Shown here one piece after another: positions 1 to 5,937 of a stretch of DNA of 5,971 bases; the stretch's first letter is position 1, and every line of letters begins with the position of its first letter. Source of the DNA: Bacteroidales bacterium (GTDB lineage: Bacteria; Bacteroidota; Bacteroidia; Bacteroidales; BM520); NCBI GenBank assembly GCA_028701815.1, contig JAQVPY010000136.1:1-5971 (forward strand). The letters run 5' to 3'. The position numbers were made by a program, and so were the translations under genes. The notes under the pieces are model-generated. The model saw nothing but the letters and a program-made list of their open reading frames with translations. It did no database searches and was not told where the DNA came from.

Positions 1-133
1 GCAATACAAGACACCGGATGAAGTCTATTTCGGAACTTGTAATCTGCGATCAAACGGGTATAGTAACTCAAAGGTCTTTACACCGATCTTTTAAGAAAAA
101 GTTGTCCAGCCAAGGGGTTAGGCGCAAACTTCA
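1..133 (+). mobile_element. Right end of an IS3-family insertion sequence
   Basis: After the transposase stop at 94 the sequence runs through TTGTCCAGCC and a GGGG run to GGCGCAAACTTCA (121-133). Read on the other strand this starts TGAAGTTTGCGCC, continues through CCCC, and reaches TGGACAACTTTT. That is the usual style of terminal inverted repeats in the IS3 family: a TGA start, a C-rich block and a TGGACA motif. I therefore place the right terminus at about 133. The left end lies outside the window, so neither the inverted repeat partner nor a target duplication can be checked. The boundary is an inference. Confidence 0.5.
2..94 (+). CDS. IS3-family transposase (OrfB), C-terminal end only
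   Basis: An open frame enters from the left edge and stops at TAA (92-94), giving 30 residues that begin QYKTPDEVYF. This matches the conserved tail of IS3-family DDE (rve) transposases, where a YKTPxEVYF-like segment follows the last catalytic glutamate by a short distance. The enzyme would cut and join the ends of its own element. The catalytic residues lie outside the window, so I cannot say whether the copy is intact. The residues after EVYF (GTCNLRSNGYSNSKVFTPIF) are not ones I recognise. The family assignment rests on about ten residues plus the IS-end-like sequence that follows, so it is likely but not certain. Confidence 0.72.
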   Translation, partial: QYKTPDEVYFGTCNLRSNGYSNSKVFTPIF

Positions 134-147
134 AGTTACCTCTTTTG

Positions 148-170
148 CAAATGTGCGCAATTTTCTGGAC
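148..170 (+). repeat. Direct repeat copy 1, possible IS-end repeat
   Basis: CAAATGTGCGCAA followed by six variable bases and TGGAC-type sequence. The same arrangement recurs exactly 80 bases further on at 228-250: the first 13 bases and the final GGAC are identical, with four differences in the six bases between them. Repeated sites near a terminus are known from the IS21 family, where several copies bind the transposase. No istA or istB gene is present here, so this would be a leftover end. The repeat is directly visible; its origin is a guess. Confidence 0.45.
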
Positions 171-227
171 GTTATCCTTTGTTTCGGTTGCGTCAGGTAA
201 CGTTTGATGTCTGTGATCCGTCTGCAA

Positions 228-250
228 CAAATGTGCGCAAAATATTGGAC
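228..250 (+). repeat. Direct repeat copy 2, possible IS-end repeat
   Basis: Second copy of the CAAATGTGCGCAA...GGAC unit, 80 bases to the right of copy 1. It ends 16 bases before the stop codon of the neighbouring membrane protein gene. If the repeats are part of an insertion sequence, its end lies immediately behind that gene and may have replaced the original downstream sequence. Between the two copies (171-227) I see no gene, only a weak 7-base inverted repeat (GTTACCT at 135-141 against AGGTAAC at 195-201). Confidence 0.45.
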
Positions 251-265
251 ACTACCATACATCGG

Positions 266-2347
266 CTATTGCGAAGCATGACAACCCAAATATAATCCAG
301 ACATGTAAAAAACTAAATTCGCCCGTCGGGTATTCGGGGCAGGTGATAACCTGATTTTTAGCTGGTTTTTCGTTTCGCCGGTTAATTCTATATTATGCAA
401 AAACGAAAGCAGCAAATCCTTTTTTCTAAAAGAATTAAGCCATGAAAACTTATTCCAATCATTTAATGATGAAAAGACAATCTTATCGTTAAACAAAATT
501 TCGGTTATCTGCTCCTTGTCGGAGGGTATTAACAGAAAGCCCTGTAGCTCGTGCTTTTTCCCCATCTGGATATTGTCAATCTCAAAAATATATTCAATGC
601 TTTTGAGATCATCAGTAACCGTTTCCGGTTTTACTAAAATAACGTTTTTACCGTATGGTCTGGCGTCGGGGATTTTTATGCCATTGCGTAATACTGATAT
701 ATTGCTCTTTGAGGTATCAAAAAGCATGTACTGATTATTGGGTATTGTCTGAGCCAATAATGAAATACCGGTAACCACAACCACGATAGAACAGATTGCA
801 AAGTATATCCGCAGATTAGTTTTTTGGATCTTGGAACTTTCCTTATTATTCAATCCGCAAAAACCAATTGCGGTTAGAATCGCAAAGAAAACATAAAACA
901 TGCTTAAATAACGTGTTTGTACCTCTCCTAAGAAGATCAAAAAACATAAGAAGAATGCAAGCATAAAGAATGGCCATTGAAAGATTTTACGCCATCCGAT
1001 ATTTCTTAAAAGAATCATTATCCCCATCATCGCAAATAGAGAAAAATAAAGCCGATTAAAAAAAACGATTCCTTGATAGACGTTAAAATCGTTGTGGAAT
1101 TTGTCAATGTTGAGTTTTGAGAAAACATATTTATTTGTATCATAACCAAAATTGGCAAAAACCTGTGTTTGGTTATACGCTCGGTTGACAAATTCATCGC
1201 AGTGGTTGCGCAATGAACTAACTACGAAAGCCGCAGTATAACGCATTGTTTTTTCATTTGGAATCAGCTTGTTTTCAAACGCGCCTCCGATAATATTGGC
1301 AACCTCATTGGGGGATGTAAACGTTATAACGTTTACTCGGCCAAATTGCGAAACATTAACCTCTGAATAAAAGAATGTTTTTAACCCAATACACAAAGTT
1401 ATCGGAATTATTACAATAAAAATAAATATTTTGATGACTTTATATAAAAGTTTTTTACTGAAATGTTTTATAAGGTGATATACAAAAAAACAGAAAATTC
1501 CCAAAACGCTAATGGGGACAATCAATGCAAATAAGTCGCGCCCCATTTCTACCATAAACAAACTAATACCGGCTAAAATCGATAATACTAAAACCTTTGC
1601 GGCGCGAATAAACGATGATGATTTATCTGAAAAAAGTTCTTTGACGGTATAGATGCTCACGACAAACAATGTCGTCATAAAAAATGCACCGTTCATGTCG
1701 TGATTCGCTAAAGGTAAAAATATATATTGAGATGGAAACAGAAAATAAAATAACATTGCGGCTCTTGACAATCTCAGCGATTTTGTCAGTTGGTGGCAGA
1801 TCAGCAATGTTTCATAGCCCAATATTAGATGCATGACTATGTTTGCGATCTTATAACTTAAATGGTTATAACCGAAAAAATAAAACAGATAATACAGATT
1901 GAAGAATGCACGCCGAAATAAGATGTCATTAAGATGAGTCTTAATGGTATGCAGATCCATGTTTATTGCTGCTGCTGCTTTCTTTGGATATACCCAAAAA
2001 TCATTTAGAGTGAGGATGTCAAAATGATTTATACAATAGCATGAGAACGCCGCAACAATTAGGAAAACAGGTGGATAAAAGAAATACCATTTGGAATTTA
2101 TCAGTTTTTTATTGGCAATGATAACGATGGTCATGGTTACTAACAAGATATATAACATGACTAACGTTACCGTCGTCCAGTTATAAAATTTCAAAAGCGA
2201 TAAGACGCATTTGGATGGCCCCAAAGAGAAAATATTGCTCACAAACACCAAGGCTAAAAACGGGAATATGCAGATCAAGGCAAAATAGTTGCTTGCATTT
2301 CCTGCACAATCAAAAAGAGACAAAATTTTCGATTTAAAATTTTTCAT
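266..2347 (-). CDS. GT-C type membrane glycosyltransferase with C-terminal extracytoplasmic domain
   Basis: A 693-residue polytopic protein, probably an inner-membrane enzyme that moves a sugar from a lipid-phosphate donor to an extracytoplasmic acceptor. I see about 13-14 hydrophobic segments between residues 22 and 532. A short loop carries the acidic residue expected of GT-C enzymes (LNDFWVYPKKA, D117). Next comes a segment typical of the PMT/ArnT group (FNLYYLFYFFGY, 149-160, then KIANIVMHL, 166-174). A large loop spans about 328-428. GEVQTRYLSMFY (474-485) resembles the conserved RY motif before the last helices. Residues 545-693 are not membrane-spanning and look beta-rich, so they probably form a periplasmic domain. 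It is last in the operon, 8 bases after the GT2/GtrA gene, and has no clear Shine-Dalgarno site, so reinitiation from upstream is likely. GC is lower than in the first gene. The substrate is unknown. GT-C class is likely; I cannot assign an exact family. Confidence 0.72.
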   Translation of the reverse strand: MKNFKSKILSLFDCAGNASNYFALICIFPFLALVFVSNIFSLGPSKCVLSLLKFYNWTTVTLVMLYILLVTMTIVIIANKKLINSKWYFFYPPVFLIVAAFSCYCINHFDILTLNDFWVYPKKAAAAINMDLHTIKTHLNDILFRRAFFNLYYLFYFFGYNHLSYKIANIVMHLILGYETLLICHQLTKSLRLSRAAMLFYFLFPSQYIFLPLANHDMNGAFFMTTLFVVSIYTVKELFSDKSSSFIRAAKVLVLSILAGISLFMVEMGRDLFALIVPISVLGIFCFFVYHLIKHFSKKLLYKVIKIFIFIVIIPITLCIGLKTFFYSEVNVSQFGRVNVITFTSPNEVANIIGGAFENKLIPNEKTMRYTAAFVVSSLRNHCDEFVNRAYNQTQVFANFGYDTNKYVFSKLNIDKFHNDFNVYQGIVFFNRLYFSLFAMMGIMILLRNIGWRKIFQWPFFMLAFFLCFLIFLGEVQTRYLSMFYVFFAILTAIGFCGLNNKESSKIQKTNLRIYFAICSIVVVVTGISLLAQTIPNNQYMLFDTSKSNISVLRNGIKIPDARPYGKNVILVKPETVTDDLKSIEYIFEIDNIQMGKKHELQGFLLIPSDKEQITEILFNDKIVFSSLNDWNKFSWLNSFRKKDLLLSFLHNIELTGETKNQLKIRLSPAPNTRRANLVFYMSGLYLGCHASQ

Positions 2348-2355
2348 TTGTGTTT

Positions 2356-3414
2356 TTATGCGTTGTCGTTTGTTTTGAAAATCAACACGTTTTGAATTAC
2401 GAAACTCGCCAAAAACAAAGTTGATTCCACCAGGATTTTGGATATAAATGGAGACATAATGTCATGTTCACTCAGAAAACTGATGAGGTAATAGGACGAG
2501 GTGATGAGAAACAGCGCAAGTATGAAAAACTTAAGGCATTGCCCAAACGCATTGCCGCCGGCATGAAACACCGCTTTCTTTGCGAGAACAAAGTTTACAG
2601 ATACACTTATAATGCGAGCAAATATCAGACTGTACAATATGCCGGATCCCAGCAGCAGCAACAGAGAAAACACCAAATAGTCTATTATGCTGCAAAAAAA
2701 AGAGGCTCCTGCAAAGCGGACAAAAACAAAATATATTTTGAAGGAGTCTATCAGCGGATTGAAATGCGAAGATGGATTGTTCTCCTCATATACCGTTTCA
2801 ATTGGAATCTGTATTATGTGATGACCGGTTTTACTGAAGACAATCAACGCTTCAAGTTCAAATTCATATCTGGATGACGTTATTTCCAAGCATTTAAGCA
2901 TGAATTGCCGGGGATAACAGCGCAGCCCGGTTTGCGTGTCCGACAGATGAATCCTTGTAAAAAATTTGAAAACCTGCTCTGTAATAATGTTTCCAAAACG
3001 GCTGCGCAACGGAATCGGGTGGTCGGCGTTATGAAAATCACGGACGCCAAGCACATAATCGTCTGGTGACTCTAAAAATGCTTGCGCGACTTTTTTGACA
3101 TCCTTGGGTAAATGCTGCCCATCGGCATCTACCGTTACAGCTCCGATTATGCCCGGATATTCGCAAAGTAAATAATTGAAAGCTGTCTTTATCGCTTCTC
3201 CCTTGCCGCAGTTTATCGCATGACTGAGCACTGTTACCTTGGAAATAGTTGCCGCTTCTTTGAAAATAGACACCGTCTCCTGGGTATTTTGGTGTTTACC
3301 GTCATTGACGACTATTATACCTTCGATAATATCCAGTTCAGACAGCCCGTGTACAACGTCGAGCATGACATGTGATGGCACGTATGCCGGTACTATCGCG
3401 AAAATACCACTCAT
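2356..3414 (-). CDS. Bifunctional GT2 polyprenyl-phosphate sugar transferase / GtrA flippase
   Basis: A 352-residue fusion. Residues 1 to about 225 are a GT-A fold glycosyltransferase of family 2, like dolichol-phosphate mannose synthase or GtrB: IVPAY (7-11), VVNDG (35-39), NCGKGEAIKTAF (68-79), the metal-binding DADGQH (96-101), SDTQTGLRCYPR (158-169) and YEFELEAL (183-190). This part should transfer a sugar from a nucleotide donor to a polyprenyl phosphate on the cytoplasmic face. Residues about 228-347 are a GtrA domain with four hydrophobic segments, including RFAGASFFCSIIDY (233-246), NFVLAKKAVF (274-283) and QNVLIF (341-346). GtrA proteins are thought to flip the lipid-linked sugar. 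The same two-domain order is known from other bacteria. The start overlaps the stop of the upstream gene as ATGA and has a GGAG site 8 bases upstream, so translation is coupled. All catalytic motifs look intact. The sugar is unknown. Confidence 0.92.
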   Translation of the reverse strand: MSGIFAIVPAYVPSHVMLDVVHGLSELDIIEGIIVVNDGKHQNTQETVSIFKEAATISKVTVLSHAINCGKGEAIKTAFNYLLCEYPGIIGAVTVDADGQHLPKDVKKVAQAFLESPDDYVLGVRDFHNADHPIPLRSRFGNIITEQVFKFFTRIHLSDTQTGLRCYPRQFMLKCLEITSSRYEFELEALIVFSKTGHHIIQIPIETVYEENNPSSHFNPLIDSFKIYFVFVRFAGASFFCSIIDYLVFSLLLLLGSGILYSLIFARIISVSVNFVLAKKAVFHAGGNAFGQCLKFFILALFLITSSYYLISFLSEHDIMSPFISKILVESTLFLASFVIQNVLIFKTNDNA

Positions 3415-5570
3415 CTTTTAATCTCCGTATCTTGGGGTAACGAAGTAACGGGCACAAATTTATTATCAACCTTCTTAAGCAGAAGATTCCTTCCTCGGTC
3501 ATCCGGAAAACTTACGACATTAAGGATTTGTTTCTGAACGTTGTCAAATCCCGGGGCAGGAGCTCCCATCCCCAAATAAAGAATAAGGTCAAATTTTTTA
3601 ATCAAGCCCATGCTTATGCTGTCATCCCATTTCCATGGCATTACAAGAAACGGCTGCCCGGGATTGTCCAATGAAATATGTGCCGGTAGGTTGTATGGCA
3701 TTGGCTTTGAAGAGGCCCACAGCACCAAAATCAACTGGTTATATTTGATTTTCTGATTCAACAGACACTCATCGATAATTTTTTTTGCCGTGTCATGTTG
3801 GGCATTTTGCGGGAACCCGACCAAGTTCTCTTTGCGGTAAAACGAAAGGTCGTAGCATAGATAGGCCAGCAGGGCAAGCAGCACCGTCCCCCCCCATGAT
3901 ACACTGCGAAGCGGCAGCCGCCGAACGGCTACGGCCAAAATAGCAAATGTCATAAGCAACCAGCCGGAAAGCATGGTTGCTCCATACCTTTCAAACTCAA
4001 CGATATTCAGCGCAGTTTGCTTGAATGCAGGAGATATTGACCCGAAAACATATATGTAATTAAGCAGCATGCCAAATAAATGCAGTACAACAAACGCAAT
4101 AAACAGCAACGAAGCGACGATCAGCGCGAAAAGTCGGCGTTTCTTCCATGTCAATGCCAAGCCGAGCACCCAAAGCGGCAGTGACAAAACAAATATGTCG
4201 AAAAATGTAATCACGCCAGAAGGGGCTTGGGGCAGATTTAGTTGAGGCTTAAAATCATTGAAAGCCTTGAAAAAATCACTTGATATCGCCGTACGAGCGT
4301 CCCAACGTATGAATTTTCTGGTCAATATAGCTGACATAAAATTGTTTTTTACATCGGTAATGAATGGGGAGTTATTTTCTGAAATGACCGAGGTCGCCGC
4401 ATCCACGCTGATCGGAAATGATTTGAATGGGCTTGTGTATTTATGATACCGGCAGTGAATACCCCAAATCAAGGGTGAGATGAATGTTGCGATAACCAAC
4501 AGCAACAGGGCTGCTGTCATGTAAAAATAGCGTCGGCGGTGTAGTTTTATATAGCTGGCCCGAAATGCTTTCCATATATATGAACCATGCTGAATCAGAT
4601 AGAATGCCGCAATCGTAACGCATATCGCAATCGCCAAAAAACTGCCCGGTCGTTTTAGCAAATACAGGCCAGCTATTGCCGGACTGATAAATATTATGGT
4701 TTTGGCATGCGGTGCACAAATAAAAGCACATAAAACAGCTCCGGCAGTCACCGCCATAACCTGATCGGCTAAAATAATCCTGAAGAAAGCTCCGATCGAG
4801 CTGATTACGAAGAGGAAAAAAAGAAATCCGGCGGCCAGCAACATAACATCGCGCGAATCCTGTTTGGGTTTTTTACCGGAATACGTCAACCCGATTGTGC
4901 CTACCAGCAAAAACGGGGCAAGATATTTCAGCGATTTTGCATCATAAAATTCGGAGATGCAGACAAATGCGCAGCCCAGCAACAGTATGGAAACCCACCC
5001 GATTTTTTTCCAGTTGACGAAGCCGGCAAACATAAGAAATAATGCCGGATAAATCATCAGATAGGCAAACGAGGTCAAATCCTGACGGAACGGGCAGAAA
5101 AACGCCCAATTTATAAAAGCCTCCCACACGCCAAGCCCAACCGGATAGTCGCGATAACTTGTGATAAGTTCTAAAATGGACCCGCGACTGCTTATGCACC
5201 GTGCAACTATGCCCCAATGGTGAATGGTGTCGGTTCCAAAAATATTTTCACCGCGTACTGAAAAAAACAGGGCGAATGTAAGCAGATAAAATACCCATAA
5301 CGGTTTGGGTTGAAACAGGAGTAGTTTCCAGAACTCCATTTTTTTGCGGCAGACCATGAGAACGAGCCCGAATGCACAGAAAACGGCAACCAACGTCGCC
5401 ACGGCCGGCAGCATGCACAACACCCCGCCGAGCACCAATATGAACATTGTAGAGAAGATAAATGACGCCGGGATCAGGGTAACCGGGCATTTGAATAACC
5501 CGTTATATACATAAAAACCGCCGGATAAGCCGACTATCAAAAGTATCAAAAAAAAGATATCAGAAAACAT
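3411..5570 (-). CDS. Large polytopic membrane protein, probable GT-C glycosyltransferase
   Basis: A 719-residue protein with roughly 14-16 hydrophobic segments. No exact family is recognised, but the layout fits a GT-C enzyme. A first extracytoplasmic loop carries FGTDTIHHWGIVARC (111-125) and SYRDYPVGLGVWEAF (138-152), like the D..HW and YP.G motifs seen in bacterial envelope sugar transferases. A large loop spans about 372-452. FERYGATMLSGW (526-537) resembles the conserved RY motif before the final helices. Residues about 580-719 form a soluble, probably periplasmic tail. It is first in the operon, with a promoter at 5611-5639 and AAGGA 9 bases before the ATG, which is why I choose this start; the N-terminus is a membrane helix. 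The stop TGA overlaps the next ATG. A run of eight G at codons 559-561 could slip. An alternative is a polymerase or other envelope membrane protein without transferase activity. Confidence 0.65.
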   Translation of the reverse strand: MFSDIFFLILLIVGLSGGFYVYNGLFKCPVTLIPASFIFSTMFILVLGGVLCMLPAVATLVAVFCAFGLVLMVCRKKMEFWKLLLFQPKPLWVFYLLTFALFFSVRGENIFGTDTIHHWGIVARCISSRGSILELITSYRDYPVGLGVWEAFINWAFFCPFRQDLTSFAYLMIYPALFLMFAGFVNWKKIGWVSILLLGCAFVCISEFYDAKSLKYLAPFLLVGTIGLTYSGKKPKQDSRDVMLLAAGFLFFLFVISSIGAFFRIILADQVMAVTAGAVLCAFICAPHAKTIIFISPAIAGLYLLKRPGSFLAIAICVTIAAFYLIQHGSYIWKAFRASYIKLHRRRYFYMTAALLLLVIATFISPLIWGIHCRYHKYTSPFKSFPISVDAATSVISENNSPFITDVKNNFMSAILTRKFIRWDARTAISSDFFKAFNDFKPQLNLPQAPSGVITFFDIFVLSLPLWVLGLALTWKKRRLFALIVASLLFIAFVVLHLFGMLLNYIYVFGSISPAFKQTALNIVEFERYGATMLSGWLLMTFAILAVAVRRLPLRSVSWGGTVLLALLAYLCYDLSFYRKENLVGFPQNAQHDTAKKIIDECLLNQKIKYNQLILVLWASSKPMPYNLPAHISLDNPGQPFLVMPWKWDDSISMGLIKKFDLILYLGMGAPAPGFDNVQKQILNVVSFPDDRGRNLLLKKVDNKFVPVTSLPQDTEIKR
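3423..3426 (-). promoter_or_regulatory. Ribosome binding site of the GT2/GtrA gene
   Basis: GGAG on the minus strand, 8 bases before the ATG at 3414. It sits inside the last codons of the upstream gene, next to the ATGA stop/start overlap, so ribosomes can either reinitiate or load afresh. It supports the chosen start. Confidence 0.7.
3888..3895 (-). repeat. Run of eight G in the coding strand, possible slippage tract
   Basis: Eight C on the plus strand read as TGG GGG GGG in the minus-strand gene (W559, G560, G561). Tracts of this kind in surface glycan genes of other bacteria change length during replication and switch genes on and off. One extra G would give a stop after about 31 foreign residues; one fewer G would give a stop after about 42. 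Either change removes the C-terminal domain, more than 110 residues. The tract is in frame in this copy. That it varies is an inference. Confidence 0.5.
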
Positions 5571-5579
5571 CAGCGGGTA

Positions 5580-5584
5580 TCCTT
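5580..5584 (-). promoter_or_regulatory. Ribosome binding site of the first operon gene
   Basis: AAGGA on the minus strand, 9 bases upstream of the ATG at 5570. It fixes the start of the 719-residue protein. A run of eight A (5590-5597) lies just upstream in the predicted leader. Confidence 0.7.
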
Positions 5585-5610
5585 GTCTGTTTTTTTTACA
5601 TGACGAAAGT

Positions 5611-5639
5611 AATATAGCATTATGTTGGAGGAATTACAA
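5611..5639 (-). promoter_or_regulatory. Sigma-70-like promoter of the glycosylation operon
   Basis: On the minus strand TTGTAA (5639-5634) and TATATT (5616-5611) are separated by exactly 17 bases. They match the -35 consensus at four of six positions and the -10 at five of six. Transcription would begin near 5604, giving a leader of about 34 bases before the ATG at 5570 with the AAGGA site in it. All three genes are close or overlapping, so this promoter could drive the whole operon. I see no convincing operator. Confidence 0.55.
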
Positions 5640-5681
5640 ATACATTAAAGTTATAAAAAAGTTTAAAATAGTCGGTTATGC

Positions 5682-5705
5682 AAAACCCTGTTTTGAGAGG
5701 GCTTT
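5682..5705 (-). terminator. Terminator-like hairpin in front of the operon promoter
   Basis: On the minus strand AAAGCCCT and AGGGTTTT form an 8-base stem (one G-U pair) around an 8-base loop, and the four T at its end serve as a short U-run. On the plus strand the G-U becomes an A-C mismatch, so it works better for minus-strand transcripts. It lies about 43 bases upstream of the -35 box and could stop transcription arriving from further right. The stem is short, so this is tentative. Confidence 0.38.
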
Positions 5706-5721
5706 TAGGAAACAAAAGCGA

Positions 5722-5739
5722 CGTGTACTCAAGTACACG
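5722..5739. repeat. Palindromic repeat, copy 1
   Basis: CGTGTACT-CA-AGTACACG, a perfect 8-base inverted repeat with a two-base centre. It shares the core GTACTCAAGTAC with the copy at 5920-5937. On the minus strand both copies are preceded by a similar GGC...CAAC-rich stretch, so similarity extends beyond the palindrome. An outer pairing of ACAAA (5712-5716) with TTTGT (5742-5746) could lengthen the hairpin. It looks like a dispersed REP-like element or a protein-binding site. Confidence 0.6.
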
Positions 5740-5833
5740 AATTTGTCGTTGACGCCAAAGATGCTCAAAAGAGGGTGTAAGTCGCACAAAATTGAATACT
5801 AAAATTGCAAGTTTTTGAATAACGCATATATAT

Positions 5834-5854
5834 TTCCCGGCATGGGGCCTGGAA
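5834..5854. other. Hairpin of unknown role
   Basis: TTCCCGGC and GCCTGGAA pair over eight positions with one mismatch around the loop ATGGG. No T-run follows on either strand, so it is not a standard terminator. It may simply be part of the repeat-rich spacer. Confidence 0.3.
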
Positions 5855-5860
5855 AAGAAC

Positions 5861-5891
5861 AAAACGAAAAGGACGGGGTTACATTCGTTTT
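5861..5891. terminator. Weak terminator-like hairpin
   Basis: AAAACGAA (5861-5868) pairs with TTCGTTTT (5884-5891) around a 15-base loop, and a run of seven T spans 5888-5894 on the plus strand. The stem is AT-rich and the loop long. No plus-strand gene ends here; it could also end a minus-strand gene lying beyond the window. Low confidence. Confidence 0.25.
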
Positions 5892-5919
5892 TTTATTTAT
5901 ATATAGTTGACTTCAGCCT

Positions 5920-5937
5920 CGCGTACTCAAGTACGCG
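5920..5937. repeat. Palindromic repeat, copy 2
   Basis: CGCGTACT-CA-AGTACGCG, again an 8-base perfect inverted repeat with the same CA centre as copy 1. The second base of the stem and its partner differ between copies in a compensating way: GTGTACT with AGTACAC here becomes GCGTACT with AGTACGC. This suggests that the folded or palindromic form is what is kept. GCC (5916-5918) and GGC (5940-5942) can extend the stem after a small internal loop. Confidence 0.6.

Noticed and set aside
18..200. Plus-strand open frame of 60 codons at the left edge
   Set aside because: It is out of frame with the transposase tail that does match IS3-family proteins, and it runs across the IS end and into the direct repeat.
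1058..1065. Run of eight A in the last gene (and a similar run at 3779-3786 in the first gene)
   Set aside because: Runs of A or T of this length are expected by chance in AT-rich DNA encoding Phe and Lys, so I do not propose them as switches.
1968..1979. Four GCT units in a row in the last gene
   Set aside because: They encode four alanines next to the putative catalytic loop. A unit change would keep the frame, and four units is too short to call a variable repeat.
2464..2877. Plus-strand open frame of 137 codons
   Set aside because: It lies wholly opposite the GT2/GtrA gene, which has strong family motifs. The antisense product is rich in Lys, Arg and Gln with no recognisable motif, so it is a shadow frame.
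5620..5862. Minus-strand open frame of 80 codons upstream of the operon
   Set aside because: It starts at TTG without a good ribosome binding site, runs through the palindromic repeat and the promoter, and encodes nothing recognisable.
5722..5937. Possible invertible promoter segment bounded by the two palindromes
   Set aside because: The promoter at 5611-5639 lies outside the interval between them, and no recombinase gene is present.
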